Origin: JAAKFL01 sp964629645
GTDB lineage: Bacteria > Chlamydiota > Chlamydiia > Chlamydiales > SLFE01
Assembly (NCBI GenBank): GCA_964629645.1
Contig: CAZVSU010000005.1
Coordinates: 1 to 54,110 of the forward strand
Length of the DNA: 54,110 bases
Reading direction: 5' to 3'
Part shown: positions 37,901 through 44,112 of the stretch, one piece after another
Layout of the letters: every line of letters starts with the position of its first letter
Position numbering within the stretch: the stretch's first letter is position 1
Made by a program: the position numbers and the translations under genes
Notes under the pieces: generated by a model
Told to the model about the DNA's origin: nothing
Seen by the model: only the letters and a program-made list of their open reading frames with translations
The model's database searches: none

Positions 37901-39812
37901 GAAAATTATCACCGGGGTTGTTGAAAAGGATCTGATCGATGGCTTGTTTATAAGCGGCAAGAGAGGCGCTGCCTGTGATTTGAATCTGGCTCGTTCCCGC
38001 ACCGATAGCCGCTAATCCTGGGGGAAGAGATCCGGAAATCAGGAGCTCGTCGCCTGCAAGAGGATTGATCAGCGTGAGCGTTGCGCTTTCTAAATTGACG
38101 TCGTCGGGATCTGCGACAGCAGCCAAGTCGGCAATCGTGACCCCTCCACTGTTTTCGATAAAAGTTCGAGCGATATCCGTTCCCAAAACATCGTCGAGAC
38201 CAAGCTCGGGAGGGTCGTTGACGGCAATCATTTCGATGGTCGTTTGGGCAATGTTGCTGTCGGCATCGCCGTCATTCACGACAAAGTCAATGACCCGATC
38301 GGTCACATCGAAATTGTCGCCGGGATTATCGAACCGAATTAAATCAAGAGCCGTTTGATAGTCGGCCAGCGAGGCAGAGCCTGTCAATGTGATTTGATTT
38401 GTCCCCGCGCCGACAGCCGTAAGGCCGCTCGGAAGAGCCCCCGCTAATGTCAAAGCGTCGCCTGTAAACGGATTCGTGAGCGTGATCGTGGCCGATTCAA
38501 TGTTGGTATCGTCAAGGTCGGCAATCGCAGAGACATCGGCAACGGCAATCGGCCCTCCGTTTTCTATAAAGGAGACGCTCAGGTTCGTGTTGACCGCATC
38601 ATCGACACCCAGCTCGGGAGGGTCGTTGACGGCAATCATTTCGATGGTCGTTTGGGCGATGTTGCTGTCGGCATCGCCGTCATTCACGACAAAGTCAATG
38701 ACCCGATCGGTCANNNNNNNNNNNNNNNNNNNNNNNNNNNNNNNNNNNNNNNNNNNNNNNNNNNNNNNNNNNNNNNNNNNNNNNNNNNNNNNNNNNNNNN
38801 NNNNNNNNNNNNNCGTGATCGTGGCCGATTCAATGTTGGTATCGTCAAGGTCGGCAATCGCAGAGACACCGGTAACGGCAATCGGCCCTCCATTTTCTGT
38901 AAACGTGACGTCCAGGTTAGTGTTAACCGCATCATCGACCCCAAGTTCGGGAGGGTCGTTAATCGGGATGAGCTCTATGACCCCATCTGCGATATTACTG
39001 GAATTTTCCCCGTTGAAAACCTGAAACTCGACAAGGCGAAAACCGCCATTGAAATCATCAAGTGGATTCACAAATCCAAGGGATTGTAGAATGTCTTCAT
39101 AAGTTGTGGTCGAAAAATTGCCCCTGATTTCAATTTCAGTGGCTTCTCCGTTCATTTGCGATACGTTTGCCGGGAGAGACTCGGTGAAAAGGAGACGATC
39201 TCCATCTTCAGGATTCACCATCCTGATCGTTGCCCTTGTCAAAGCTGATGTCCCGTCAACATCGGCTCTTGGTGAAACGAGAATGGGGGGAGTATTTTCT
39301 ATAAAAGTGGCAAAGGAATCGAATCCCCCGCGAGCAAGATCAAGGTCAAGCGTGATGGCTGTCGGTGAGACAAAGAGATTATTTTCGGGAAAGAAACTCT
39401 CAAGCGGATCATTGAATTCGCGCTCGTTTAAAATGGTATCCGCCCCATCAAAACCGATCTCCAACTCAATTGAAGAGGTGTTATCAACAAATGGAAACAA
39501 GGTGGGCTGCGCCTCAAAATCAGCGGGATAGAGGACTTCACCTCCAAGGGTAATCGAGGGAGGTAATTCATTTCCCTGTTGCCACGCTTCATCAAAAAAG
39601 TCATTGATAACAATTTTTTCTCCACTTTCAAGCTCGACGTGAAGATCTGACTCATGCCTGATGATTGAGACCACAGTCGATTGGAAATCGTCTATGTTGA
39701 TTGAGTTTCCTGACTGAGCGTATAATTGAATGGAATCACGAACGTCTTTCGGTTCATTGGCTCCATTTTCCCCATCAAGCCCGTCAATATTTAAATCATA
39801 ATTTTTATCCAT
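28914..39812 (-). CDS. Giant tandem-repeat adhesin, type I secreted (BapA/LapA-like)
   Basis: A 3632-aa acidic protein as assembled. Residues about 35-75 resemble the prefix domain of BapA-type adhesins (VSIIRHESDLHVELESG, then IVINDFF). From about residue 200 to 3520 it consists of tandem cadherin/Ig-like repeats; I count 32 repeat junctions of the form VNDxPxAxxD. Most units are about 95 aa (TDEDT, GVLxNDxDxDGD, GxFxYTPxxxFNGxDxFxY). The first few are a 136-aa variant and some are EES-type units. The last 110 residues match a type I secretion target region (DTFTFLSSDQGKDFVVQDF, VLDFSNLL). There is no Sec signal. Cysteine is essentially absent; the many aspartates suggest Ca2+-dependent rigidity. 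It is divergent from its probable exporter. An N gap lies inside, so the length is a minimum. The start codon has only a weak ribosome site. Confidence 0.9.
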   Translation of the reverse strand: MDKNYDLNIDGLDGENGANEPKDVRDSIQLYAQSGNSINIDDFQSTVVSIIRHESDLHVELESGEKIVINDFFDEAWQQGNELPPSITLGGEVLYPADFEAQPTLFPFVDNTSSIELEIGFDGADTILNEREFNDPLESFFPENNLFVSPTAITLDLDLARGGFDSFATFIENTPPILVSPRADVDGTSALTRATIRMVNPEDGDRLLFTESLPANVSQMNGEATEIEIRGNFSTTTYEDILQSLGFVNPLDDFNGGFRLVEFQVFNGENSSNIADGVIELIPINDPPELGVDDAVNTNLDVTFTENGGPIAVTGVSAIADLDDTNIESATITXXXXXXXXXXXXXXXXXXXXXXXXXXXXXXXXXXTDRVIDFVVNDGDADSNIAQTTIEMIAVNDPPELGVDDAVNTNLSVSFIENGGPIAVADVSAIADLDDTNIESATITLTNPFTGDALTLAGALPSGLTAVGAGTNQITLTGSASLADYQTALDLIRFDNPGDNFDVTDRVIDFVVNDGDADSNIAQTTIEMIAVNDPPELGLDDVLGTDIARTFIENSGGVTIADLAAVADPDDVNLESATLTLINPLAGDELLISGSLPPGLAAIGAGTSQIQITGSASLAAYKQAIDQILFNNPGDNFQGGDRVVEVIVNDGELNSTLQEATITAVPVNDPPVGVNDSYSTDEDVPLTISASNGVLLNDSDAEGDGISAILVSGPNNGFVQLNDDGSFTYTPDQDFNGTDEFRYRPTDGMDQGNVTRVFINVSPVNDAPVALDDGFTVVEDMTLGGVSVRLNDFDVDLDPLTVTLIDDVDNGTLNLMSNGEFVYIPNANFTGTDSFRYRITDPSGAFDEAEAFITVTPVNDPPVANDDLYTTDEDTLFTSPAGGVLLNDVDPDLPFGDTLALSLDSTTSFGILNLSPDGSFTYLPGSNFNGNDSFTYTITDSFGRSSTAVARIEVNPVNDPPVAFDRTITVAEESVGTNIGIQTPTDVEGDPLTVTISNLPVLGVVTLTNGTPVSIGDTLTLPQLTLLKYNAPGDYLDGDPVGTFEYTVDDGQDQTTGVVNFNITTVNDAPEAFINSLTVAEESDGNPVTITPPVDIDGDSLTVEITRLPVVGTFQLSGAPLFVGQVLSLAELNQLTYDAPEDYISGQSTGQLRYRVTDPDGLSDEGRVNITITTVNDPPTAVDDAFTLNEDQTFNGNVGLNDIEPDNDPLTFALKPGSDVVNGTLTLNPNGTFTYIPDPDFNGSDSFQYVITDPFGEVSEATVNLTILPVNDPPVAADDAFSVDEDGSLSNSVVANDFDIDGDSLTFTIITDASQGVLNFNSDGSFTYDPDPNYFGPDFFTYRVSDGNGGTDTAIVDLTVNPINDDPIAQDDSFQVNEEGSLTIPINKLLVNDSDVDGDPLSLTLLTNPSNGQLVDNMDGTFTYTGALNFNGVDQFTYQIDDGNGGTDTAIASITVLPVNDPPLAVDDSFETDEDTNLTILPQDLLNNDSDADNDPLTVTIVQPPQLGSLTEQPDGSFLYEPNANQNGVDSFIYRIEDPSGAVSIAQAEIIINPVNDAPVPQPDNYAVAEDQILVVGGSGILSNDFDQEGDDLDAFLIDDVSNGTLVLNSGTGTFTYDPNDNFFGVETFTYSVSDGSSNIGPVTVTIIVNPQEDPPVATDDAFSTDEDVALTFNEADILANDFDPDMDTLSFQFIGNPLNGSLVDNGNGTFTYTPNNNFNGVDSLYYELRDGNGNVDYGEVDLTVNPVNDAPTALNDSYSIEAFILGTTTQSTLTVAAPGFLGNDTDIDGDIISFSSSSLTQPFNGTLIINADGSLEYTPDEGFIGQDQVTYTITDGSLTDTATITFNVFDPTDPTPPNPIVNDAFTVDEDTTLTVAAPGVLANDAAPPSPTRVVTLVSGPSNGSLTFNPDGSFIYTPDPNFNGDDSFVYRVTDPVTGLDDTATVNIDVNPVNDDPIPGLDQFTMTSGQTLDIDAPILLINDSDIENQALTIVGNGGASNGTVTISPQGGITYLPDSGFSGVDTITYTLQDSQGGQATGTVEITVLPVNTPPETNPATFDTDEDMTLTIPIADLEALASDQDGDLLTLTNFGSSANGTVTVVGGNVIYEPDPDFNGTDFITYSVEDGKGGVAQGSITVNVNPVNDAPSAANDQYSTIENQTLTVSGRGVLRNDTDIDNDPLSAIVDSGPANGQLTLNSDGSFEYIPDPGFNGQDSFTYLAEDPGGLSSLATVTIDVIAENSPPIANPDTYTVQEDGAIVGAQTVLTNDFDPEGTPLTLTLLNSTQNGTLNFNQSTGEFDYTPNADFFGIDRFTYRITDADGGVDSTVVTINVVGENDPPIADSNVITVDEESKGTNLGLTAPTDPDQDTLTLTVEELPLLGAVLLDGNPVTVGQQLSAGQLTFLEYDAPEDYNQGDPVGRFTYRVTDDDSANPLSDLGIVDINVNPVNDLPETTPVTVNADEEETGVPFTIPDPTDVDGDNLTLVITQLPNLGAVFLNGMAVMVGQTISFAELDQFTYDAPDDYLISQNPGQLVYQVSDGTATVNGTVSFSITPVNDDPVAFNDTYQVNEDNTLSIGGSGLLSNDNDPDNDPLQIETVPVSGPQNGQLTLQSNGRFVYTPDENFNGVDTFDYRVIDGNGGSDVATVTINVNSVNDVPVVENDAYITDEDTPLVVNAADGILANDSDADFDTLTPIVIGQPANGSLILNADGSFEYNPNPNFFGSDFFTYEVSDGNGATATGVVTLTVTPINDDPVAGNDTYTLLEDESLSLNLPGVLGNDFDADGDTLTITTFAPGNSALSLDADGSFVYTPSADFFGQEIFTYTISDGQGGEDTGTITFNVTNIDDAPRPSDDSYSVDEDTAFESANTLEGSVLANDLEVDNQTLTVNLVSSVSSGQLNFFNDGNFIYTPNADFFGTDSFVYSVTDGTTTVNATAFITVNPINDAPVAVGGESYTTPEDTLLVVDMASGLLTGDSDIDSANLSIEILNGPIVGFTPQPDGSFVYDPPDNFNGTVVIEYQVSDGFLTSDPVTATIEVTPVNDLPETLPDAYTTDEDMPLVVDANSGLLINDIDIEDGTNLTARLVDDGTLGNVVVNSDGSFVYTPIANQFGTDTFTYEAVDTEGGATLETVTVTINPINDAPNTEFDTYETGENTPLVVDAASGVLANDSDVEDGSNLIANLVSTPLFGSLIFNPDGSFEYRPLTNLPGVDTFTYEAVDTDGAATFGEVLIFLNDAPVANDDNYTATEDTPLDISEALGLLANDTDSDSSTLQAIIETAPQNGTLVASAGGSFVYTPFANFNGTDTFRYQISDGFSLSNLATVTIMVMPVNDLPETAPDSYSVNEDESLSIDSALGVLSNDSDIEDASLDALLAQNPLFGNVVLQPDGSFVYTPDQNFNGTDQFSYNAVDDDGGAVEEFVTVTVSPVNDPPEISDQQISLNENGEVVIDLTTLATDVDSNDLSFIISNDPGEGNASILGNTLTYTPNADYNGTDGLQITVTDMNGAGLSDSAEFTFTINPVLQGEPGVIDTFTFLSSDQGKDFVVQDFEEGQGGDVLDFSNLLQGEENGVLDNFLSFDFDGNDTIIGISSNGDGQIDTTVSLEGVDLTDPGLNDAQIIDNLIDDQQIIVDVI
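38203..38943 (-). repeat. Near-identical tandem DNA repeat, 408-bp period (136 aa)
   Basis: The unit starting at 38203 recurs almost unchanged at 38611. The part of the second copy after the N gap (from 38814) matches the first copy from 38481. Flanking repeats in the gene differ strongly in DNA, so these copies are a recent duplication or are kept alike by recombination. A diverged unit of similar length precedes them (about 37800-38202). The near-identity is the likely reason assembly failed here. Confidence 0.85.
38714..38813. other. Assembly gap (100 N)
   Basis: Exactly 100 N inside the adhesin gene, probably a placeholder of unknown size. Judged against the neighbouring copy, the missing part should be 175 bp (equivalent to 38306-38480), or that plus whole 408-bp units. 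Both 100 and 175 leave the same reading frame. Confidence 0.95.
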
Positions 39813-39901
39813 AAAAATCGACTACTTATTTGTTATTGATTGCCCTTAACAGTTTTCTAGGTAAAACAGAGTACCATAAGAAATAATCATACCAACTTCT
39901 A

Positions 39902-39930
39902 ATTATAATAAATATTTTATTTATAATCAA
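39902..39930 (-). promoter_or_regulatory. Promoter of the giant adhesin gene
   Basis: Minus-strand TTGATT, 17-nt spacer, perfect TATAAT. Transcription would start near 39895, leaving a leader of about 80 nt before the ATG at 39812. It is set in an extremely AT-rich stretch. Confidence 0.6.
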
Positions 39931-40235
39931 ATCCATATTTAATACAAAAGATTAAGTTTTAATGAATTTTTGTCCTAAACATTCGAAAAAAGGTAAAAAT
40001 CTATTGATTAGACAGAATTAATTATTCAGTTCTATTTATTAAAACCTTCAACTCTCGATCACGATCTGTGCGCTCTGCTCGGCTCCACTATTGCCTCACC
40101 TGTCGATCATTCGCGACAGACAGATCCGACGGTTTGAATGAGAGTTCTTTGATAAAAAGTTGTGAATGTCCCCTTCGCATCAAGATGAGGCTCAGCGCCT
40201 AAGAATCTCTTGGCCTAGGTGGGGTAAAATAACGT

Positions 40236-40264
40236 TTGAAAAAAAAAATGATAACCCCTATTTT
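40236..40264 (+). promoter_or_regulatory. Probable promoter of the type I secretion operon
   Basis: Plus-strand TTGAAA, 17-nt spacer beginning with an A-tract, TATTTT. The start point would lie near 40271, about 25 nt before the chosen GTG start at 40296. Confidence 0.45.
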
Positions 40265-40295
40265 TTGGCCATATATCTAACAAAAGGTGATACAC

Positions 40296-41981
40296 GTGGG
40301 TCAAAAACCGAAGTTTTCTCTAGTTTTTACCATTTCTCTTCTCCTGTGGAGTCAATTCTCCAGCGGACTCGTTATTAAAGACGCTGTTGATGAAGCGATC
40401 AATACCAACCCTCAAATTTGGGGTCGGAAGTACTCCTGTTTTGCCTCCTCTTTGCAAGTCCGTCAAGCCTCGGCGAGGTATTATCCGCGAGTTGATCTTT
40501 TTGCAGATACCGGTCCTGAACACGCATTTAACAATGCGACAAGATCCACTTTCGGCGGCGCCTCAAATTTTATCAGGCGCGAAGGCAATATGGATGTGAG
40601 ACAGATAATCTTGGACGGCGGTCGAACCGAAAGCACCGTGCGTCAAAGAGAGGCTCAACGCCGATTTGCCTGCTCTCAGCTGGAAGAGGCCAATCAAGTC
40701 ATTGGATTTCGTGCGACAGAGACTTTTATTAATGTCATACGAAATCGCATCATCGTCGCCATTTTTCGGGAGGACGTCGCAGCCCATGAAAGAATGCTTG
40801 AAAGAATTGAAAAAAGAACGCAAGGCGGCTTGGGTAAAATTTCAGAGGTCCAACTCGCTCAATCGCGCCTCGCCCTTGCTCGGTCCCGTCTCTATGAAGC
40901 CGAAAACAACTTGAGCGATGCCAACCTCAACTTTCAGGAAGTCGTGGGATTTCTCCCTTCCGACGACCTAAAGCTTCCCGTTATGCCTCAAGTGCTCCCC
41001 GAAACAGTGGATGCGGCTCAAAAGATTGCCGAGCTCAACAGTCCTGTCCTAGAATCAAGCCGAGCTTTAGTTTCTGCGCAAAAAGCTCAAATCGATGTCT
41101 CTCGATCTGCTTTTATGCCGGAACTCAGCTTCGATGTCACAACCTTCCACGGAGATGATCTGAATGGAGTTCCCGGGAGAAACGTGATTGTGAATGGACT
41201 TTTAACGATGAACTGGAATCTCTACAATGGCGGCGGTGATCTGGCTCAATACCGCACTGAGCGCGCTCTCTATAACGAAACATTGTTTGAATTGCAGGAC
41301 TCTCAACGTTTTGTCATTAACAGTGTGGGAACAGCTTACAATTTTTATATCATCAATCAAGATAGGATCGTGGCCCTCAATGATCACTTGCGTGATAGCT
41401 TCAACGTTTTCCGCAGTTATGAAAAAGAGTTTGAAGTAGGTTCAAGAAGCCTCTTTGATCTTTTAAACTCTCAAACCGAATATTACCGCGCGCGCGTTGA
41501 AAGAACAAATGGCGTTTTAGATCAATACATAAATTCATACCGACTTCTTGCGGCAATGGGTGTTTTAACGAGTTACTTCTACGGTGAAAACGGCATTTGC
41601 CATGAGCTTTGCACAATTTATGACGACGCACCCATCTATTTAGGCCATAATCAATCGTTTGAAATGGGTGAAAGATCCTTTGACTCAAATGAAAGTGAAG
41701 CCATGATAGAAAAAAACTTACAAATTGATGAGACCACTCAGCCTGAATTAATCGAAGCCGAAAAAAAAGCGGATCGTGTCGAGACACTCACCGTTCCGGC
41801 ATTAAAGGAAGATCCCTTCAACACCTCCGATGATGGCAACACCGAATGGAACAAACAAAAATCGCTAGAACAAAATGAAGAAATGATGGATGAAATGACT
41901 GGTGAAACCCCGCCACAACCTGATCCTGAAGAAGAAAATAGTCAAGAATTAATCGAGCCAGAATTGCATAATGACACATGA
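40296..41981 (+). CDS. TolC-like outer-membrane efflux protein (LapE-type)
   Basis: Outer-membrane channel of a type I secretion system. The frame opens at a GTG at 40287, but the next GTG (40296) has AAAGGTGAT 5 nt upstream and is preferred (561 aa). A signal peptide (basic start, FSLVFTISLLLWSQFSSG) is followed by two OEP repeats with the usual coiled-coil helices (SEVQLAQSRLALARSRLYEAEN; FEVGSRSLFDLLNSQTEYYRAR). After about residue 450 the protein carries an unusual C-terminal extension of about 110 residues, strongly acidic (PDPEEENSQELIEPELHNDT), presumably periplasmic. It overlaps the ABC gene by 11 bp. Confidence 0.9.
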   Translation: MGQKPKFSLVFTISLLLWSQFSSGLVIKDAVDEAINTNPQIWGRKYSCFASSLQVRQASARYYPRVDLFADTGPEHAFNNATRSTFGGASNFIRREGNMDVRQIILDGGRTESTVRQREAQRRFACSQLEEANQVIGFRATETFINVIRNRIIVAIFREDVAAHERMLERIEKRTQGGLGKISEVQLAQSRLALARSRLYEAENNLSDANLNFQEVVGFLPSDDLKLPVMPQVLPETVDAAQKIAELNSPVLESSRALVSAQKAQIDVSRSAFMPELSFDVTTFHGDDLNGVPGRNVIVNGLLTMNWNLYNGGGDLAQYRTERALYNETLFELQDSQRFVINSVGTAYNFYIINQDRIVALNDHLRDSFNVFRSYEKEFEVGSRSLFDLLNSQTEYYRARVERTNGVLDQYINSYRLLAAMGVLTSYFYGENGICHELCTIYDDAPIYLGHNQSFEMGERSFDSNESEAMIEKNLQIDETTQPELIEAEKKADRVETLTVPALKEDPFNTSDDGNTEWNKQKSLEQNEEMMDEMTGETPPQPDPEEENSQELIEPELHNDT

Positions 41982-44112
41982 CCGAAAACACTCACTCCTC
42001 TCTGACTTTATTTACCTCGCTCGACTGAAGGGCATACAAGTCACAAAAGAGTCCTTGCTTTCCAATGTCTCCTTAGACAATGGAAATTTCTCATTGTCGT
42101 CTTTTTTAGAGGCCGCAAAGAAATTCAATTTAAGTGCCGAAGTCAAAAAGCGTTGTTTAAGTGAGTTAAACCCCCTTCTCTTACCCGTTGTGATCCTTCT
42201 TCAAGATCATACAAGCGTGGTGCTGACTCAAATTCAACAAAAAGCACAAAAAGCACAAATCGCGATCCCCGAAGAAAGTCATGAGCTTAAGTGGGTTGAT
42301 CTTGAAAAACTAGAACAAAACTTTACTGGAGACGTCATATTTCTCGCCGACAATAACGCTTACAAACATCGAGAATCAAACTACGAACAGGCAAAACACT
42401 CACCCTACTGGCTTTTTGAAACGCTCTGGAAATTTAAGTCTTACTATCTACGCATTATTGTTGCCTCTATCTTTATCAACCTCTTTGTGATCGCAACTCC
42501 AATTTTCATCATGAATGTGTATGACCGCGTTGTTCCCAATCAGGCCATAGAGACGCTTTGGGTTTTAGCATCGGGGATATTCATCGTCATACTGTTTGAT
42601 CTGATCTTAAAAACTCTTCGTTCCTACTTTATCGATGTTGTCGGAAAAAAAGCTGATATCATCATGTCGTCGAAAATTTTTGAGCACTCCTTGGGACTCT
42701 CCATGGAAAATCAAGGAAGCTCTGCGACTGTCAGGGCCGGACAAGTCAATACTTTTGATAAAGTCAGGGAGTTCATCGGGTCGGCGACGATTTCGACTTT
42801 TGTCGATCTCCCCTTCGTCGTCTTGTTCCTTTTGGTCATAAGACTTATCGGCGGCCCCCTCTATATACCTGCCTTGATCGCCTCAATTCTCATCATCGTG
42901 ATCTCCTGTCTTATCAGTCTTTATCTTTTTACTGCCGTCGAAGAGACCTTTATGGCATCGGCCCAAAAAAACGCCCTTGTCAATGAGGCTTTAGAAGGTG
43001 TTGAAACAGTAAAGTCTCATTCCGCTTATGGTTTAATTTTGGAAAAATGGGACAAGTTATCTGCACTCGTGGCCAATGGTGCCATTAAATCTCGTTTTTA
43101 TTCGTCTCTTGCTGTATACGCCACTCAGTTTTGTGTCGCGCTCTCAACCATCTCCGTCGTTATTTTGGGCGTCTACCTCATCCAAGCAGGAATTTTAACG
43201 ACAGGGGCTTTAATTGCCTGCATTATCTTAAATTCACGTGCGCTTGCCCCTCTTGCACAAGTCGCTCAACTGCTGATTCGTTATCAGCAAACAAAATGCG
43301 CCTACACGGCTGTTGACCAGATCATGAAAATCCCCTCAGAAATGGACGCTTTGTCCACTTCAATTCCACTTGAAACATGCAATGGCAGCATCACATTGCA
43401 AAATGTGAGCTTTCAATACAAAGAGTCATCGTCTTCGCTTTTTAAAGATATCAGCCTGAAAATTGAGCCCGGTGAGACAGTCGCAATTATCGGAAACATG
43501 GGGTCAGGAAAAAGCACCTTCTTGAAGCTGATTAATGGCCTGTATCCCATTACTGACGGCACGCTTATGATCGACAACATTGATATCCGTCAGCTGAATC
43601 GAAGTGACCTTAACAGACATATCGGCTACTTGGACCAATATCCAAAACTCTTTTTCGGAACGATAAGAGAAAATATAGCCTTTAAGGCAAGGTGGAGAGA
43701 CGACGAGTCTGTTATCGATGCTGCCGAGTTATCAGGAGCCAAACAATTTTTAGGGGCCCACCCTGAAGGGTATCAGTTTACTGTCAGAGAAAATGGGTTG
43801 GGACTCTCCAAGGGGCAGATTCAAACCATTGCGTTAGCCAGGGCCTATTTCTCCGATCCAAGTATTTTACTCTTAGATGAGCCCACCGCATCTATGGATT
43901 CTCAATCGGAGCAGATTTTCAGACAGACCATGCAGACTTATGCTAAGGACAAGACGGTATTGATTGTCACGCATAAGCCCAGCATTGTCCAGCTGGCAGA
44001 TCGAATTCTTTTGATCCATCAAGGAAAGATCATCATGGATGGCCCAAGAGATCAAGTATTGGCAGAAATCAACGCACGAACGCAAAAGACAGAGGAAGCC
44101 GAAGCAAAATGA
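41971..44112 (+). CDS. Type I secretion ABC transporter (LapB/RtxB-type)
   Basis: Inner-membrane exporter half-transporter. Residues 1-140 form a C39-peptidase-like domain without the catalytic cysteine, as in exporters of uncleaved adhesins and RTX toxins. About 155-440 is the six-helix membrane domain. The nucleotide-binding domain has Walker A GNMGSGKS (near 508), the signature LSKGQIQTIALARA (near 612; the usual second Gly is Lys) and Walker B ILLLDEPTASMD (near 631). Length 713 aa is normal. ATGA coupling joins it to the next gene. The cognate substrate is most likely the giant adhesin transcribed divergently. Confidence 0.93.
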   Translation: MTHDRKHSLLSDFIYLARLKGIQVTKESLLSNVSLDNGNFSLSSFLEAAKKFNLSAEVKKRCLSELNPLLLPVVILLQDHTSVVLTQIQQKAQKAQIAIPEESHELKWVDLEKLEQNFTGDVIFLADNNAYKHRESNYEQAKHSPYWLFETLWKFKSYYLRIIVASIFINLFVIATPIFIMNVYDRVVPNQAIETLWVLASGIFIVILFDLILKTLRSYFIDVVGKKADIIMSSKIFEHSLGLSMENQGSSATVRAGQVNTFDKVREFIGSATISTFVDLPFVVLFLLVIRLIGGPLYIPALIASILIIVISCLISLYLFTAVEETFMASAQKNALVNEALEGVETVKSHSAYGLILEKWDKLSALVANGAIKSRFYSSLAVYATQFCVALSTISVVILGVYLIQAGILTTGALIACIILNSRALAPLAQVAQLLIRYQQTKCAYTAVDQIMKIPSEMDALSTSIPLETCNGSITLQNVSFQYKESSSSLFKDISLKIEPGETVAIIGNMGSGKSTFLKLINGLYPITDGTLMIDNIDIRQLNRSDLNRHIGYLDQYPKLFFGTIRENIAFKARWRDDESVIDAAELSGAKQFLGAHPEGYQFTVRENGLGLSKGQIQTIALARAYFSDPSILLLDEPTASMDSQSEQIFRQTMQTYAKDKTVLIVTHKPSIVQLADRILLIHQGKIIMDGPRDQVLAEINARTQKTEEAEAK

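Larger units (their letters stand above)
39813..40295. other. Divergent control region between adhesin and exporter genes
   Basis: 483 bp without a gene. The left half (39870-40040) is very AT-rich and carries the minus-strand adhesin promoter. The right half contains an imperfect inverted repeat: AACTCTC (40050-40056) with GAGAGTT (40140-40146), and GATCTGT (40063-40069) with ACAGATC (40120-40126). After it comes a plus-strand promoter before the TolC-like gene. The inverted repeat could be a regulator site or the terminator of nothing visible. No RNA gene is recognised. Confidence 0.5.

Noticed and set aside
38203..38943. Tandem repeats as a possible CRISPR or satellite
   Set aside because: The period is 408 bp, in frame, and codes for cadherin-like domains; there are no short repeats with unique spacers.
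29000..39600. Many 60-180-codon open frames on the plus strand across the adhesin gene
   Set aside because: They are antisense shadows of a repetitive, compositionally biased gene; they repeat with the same period, have no ribosome sites and no plausible proteins.
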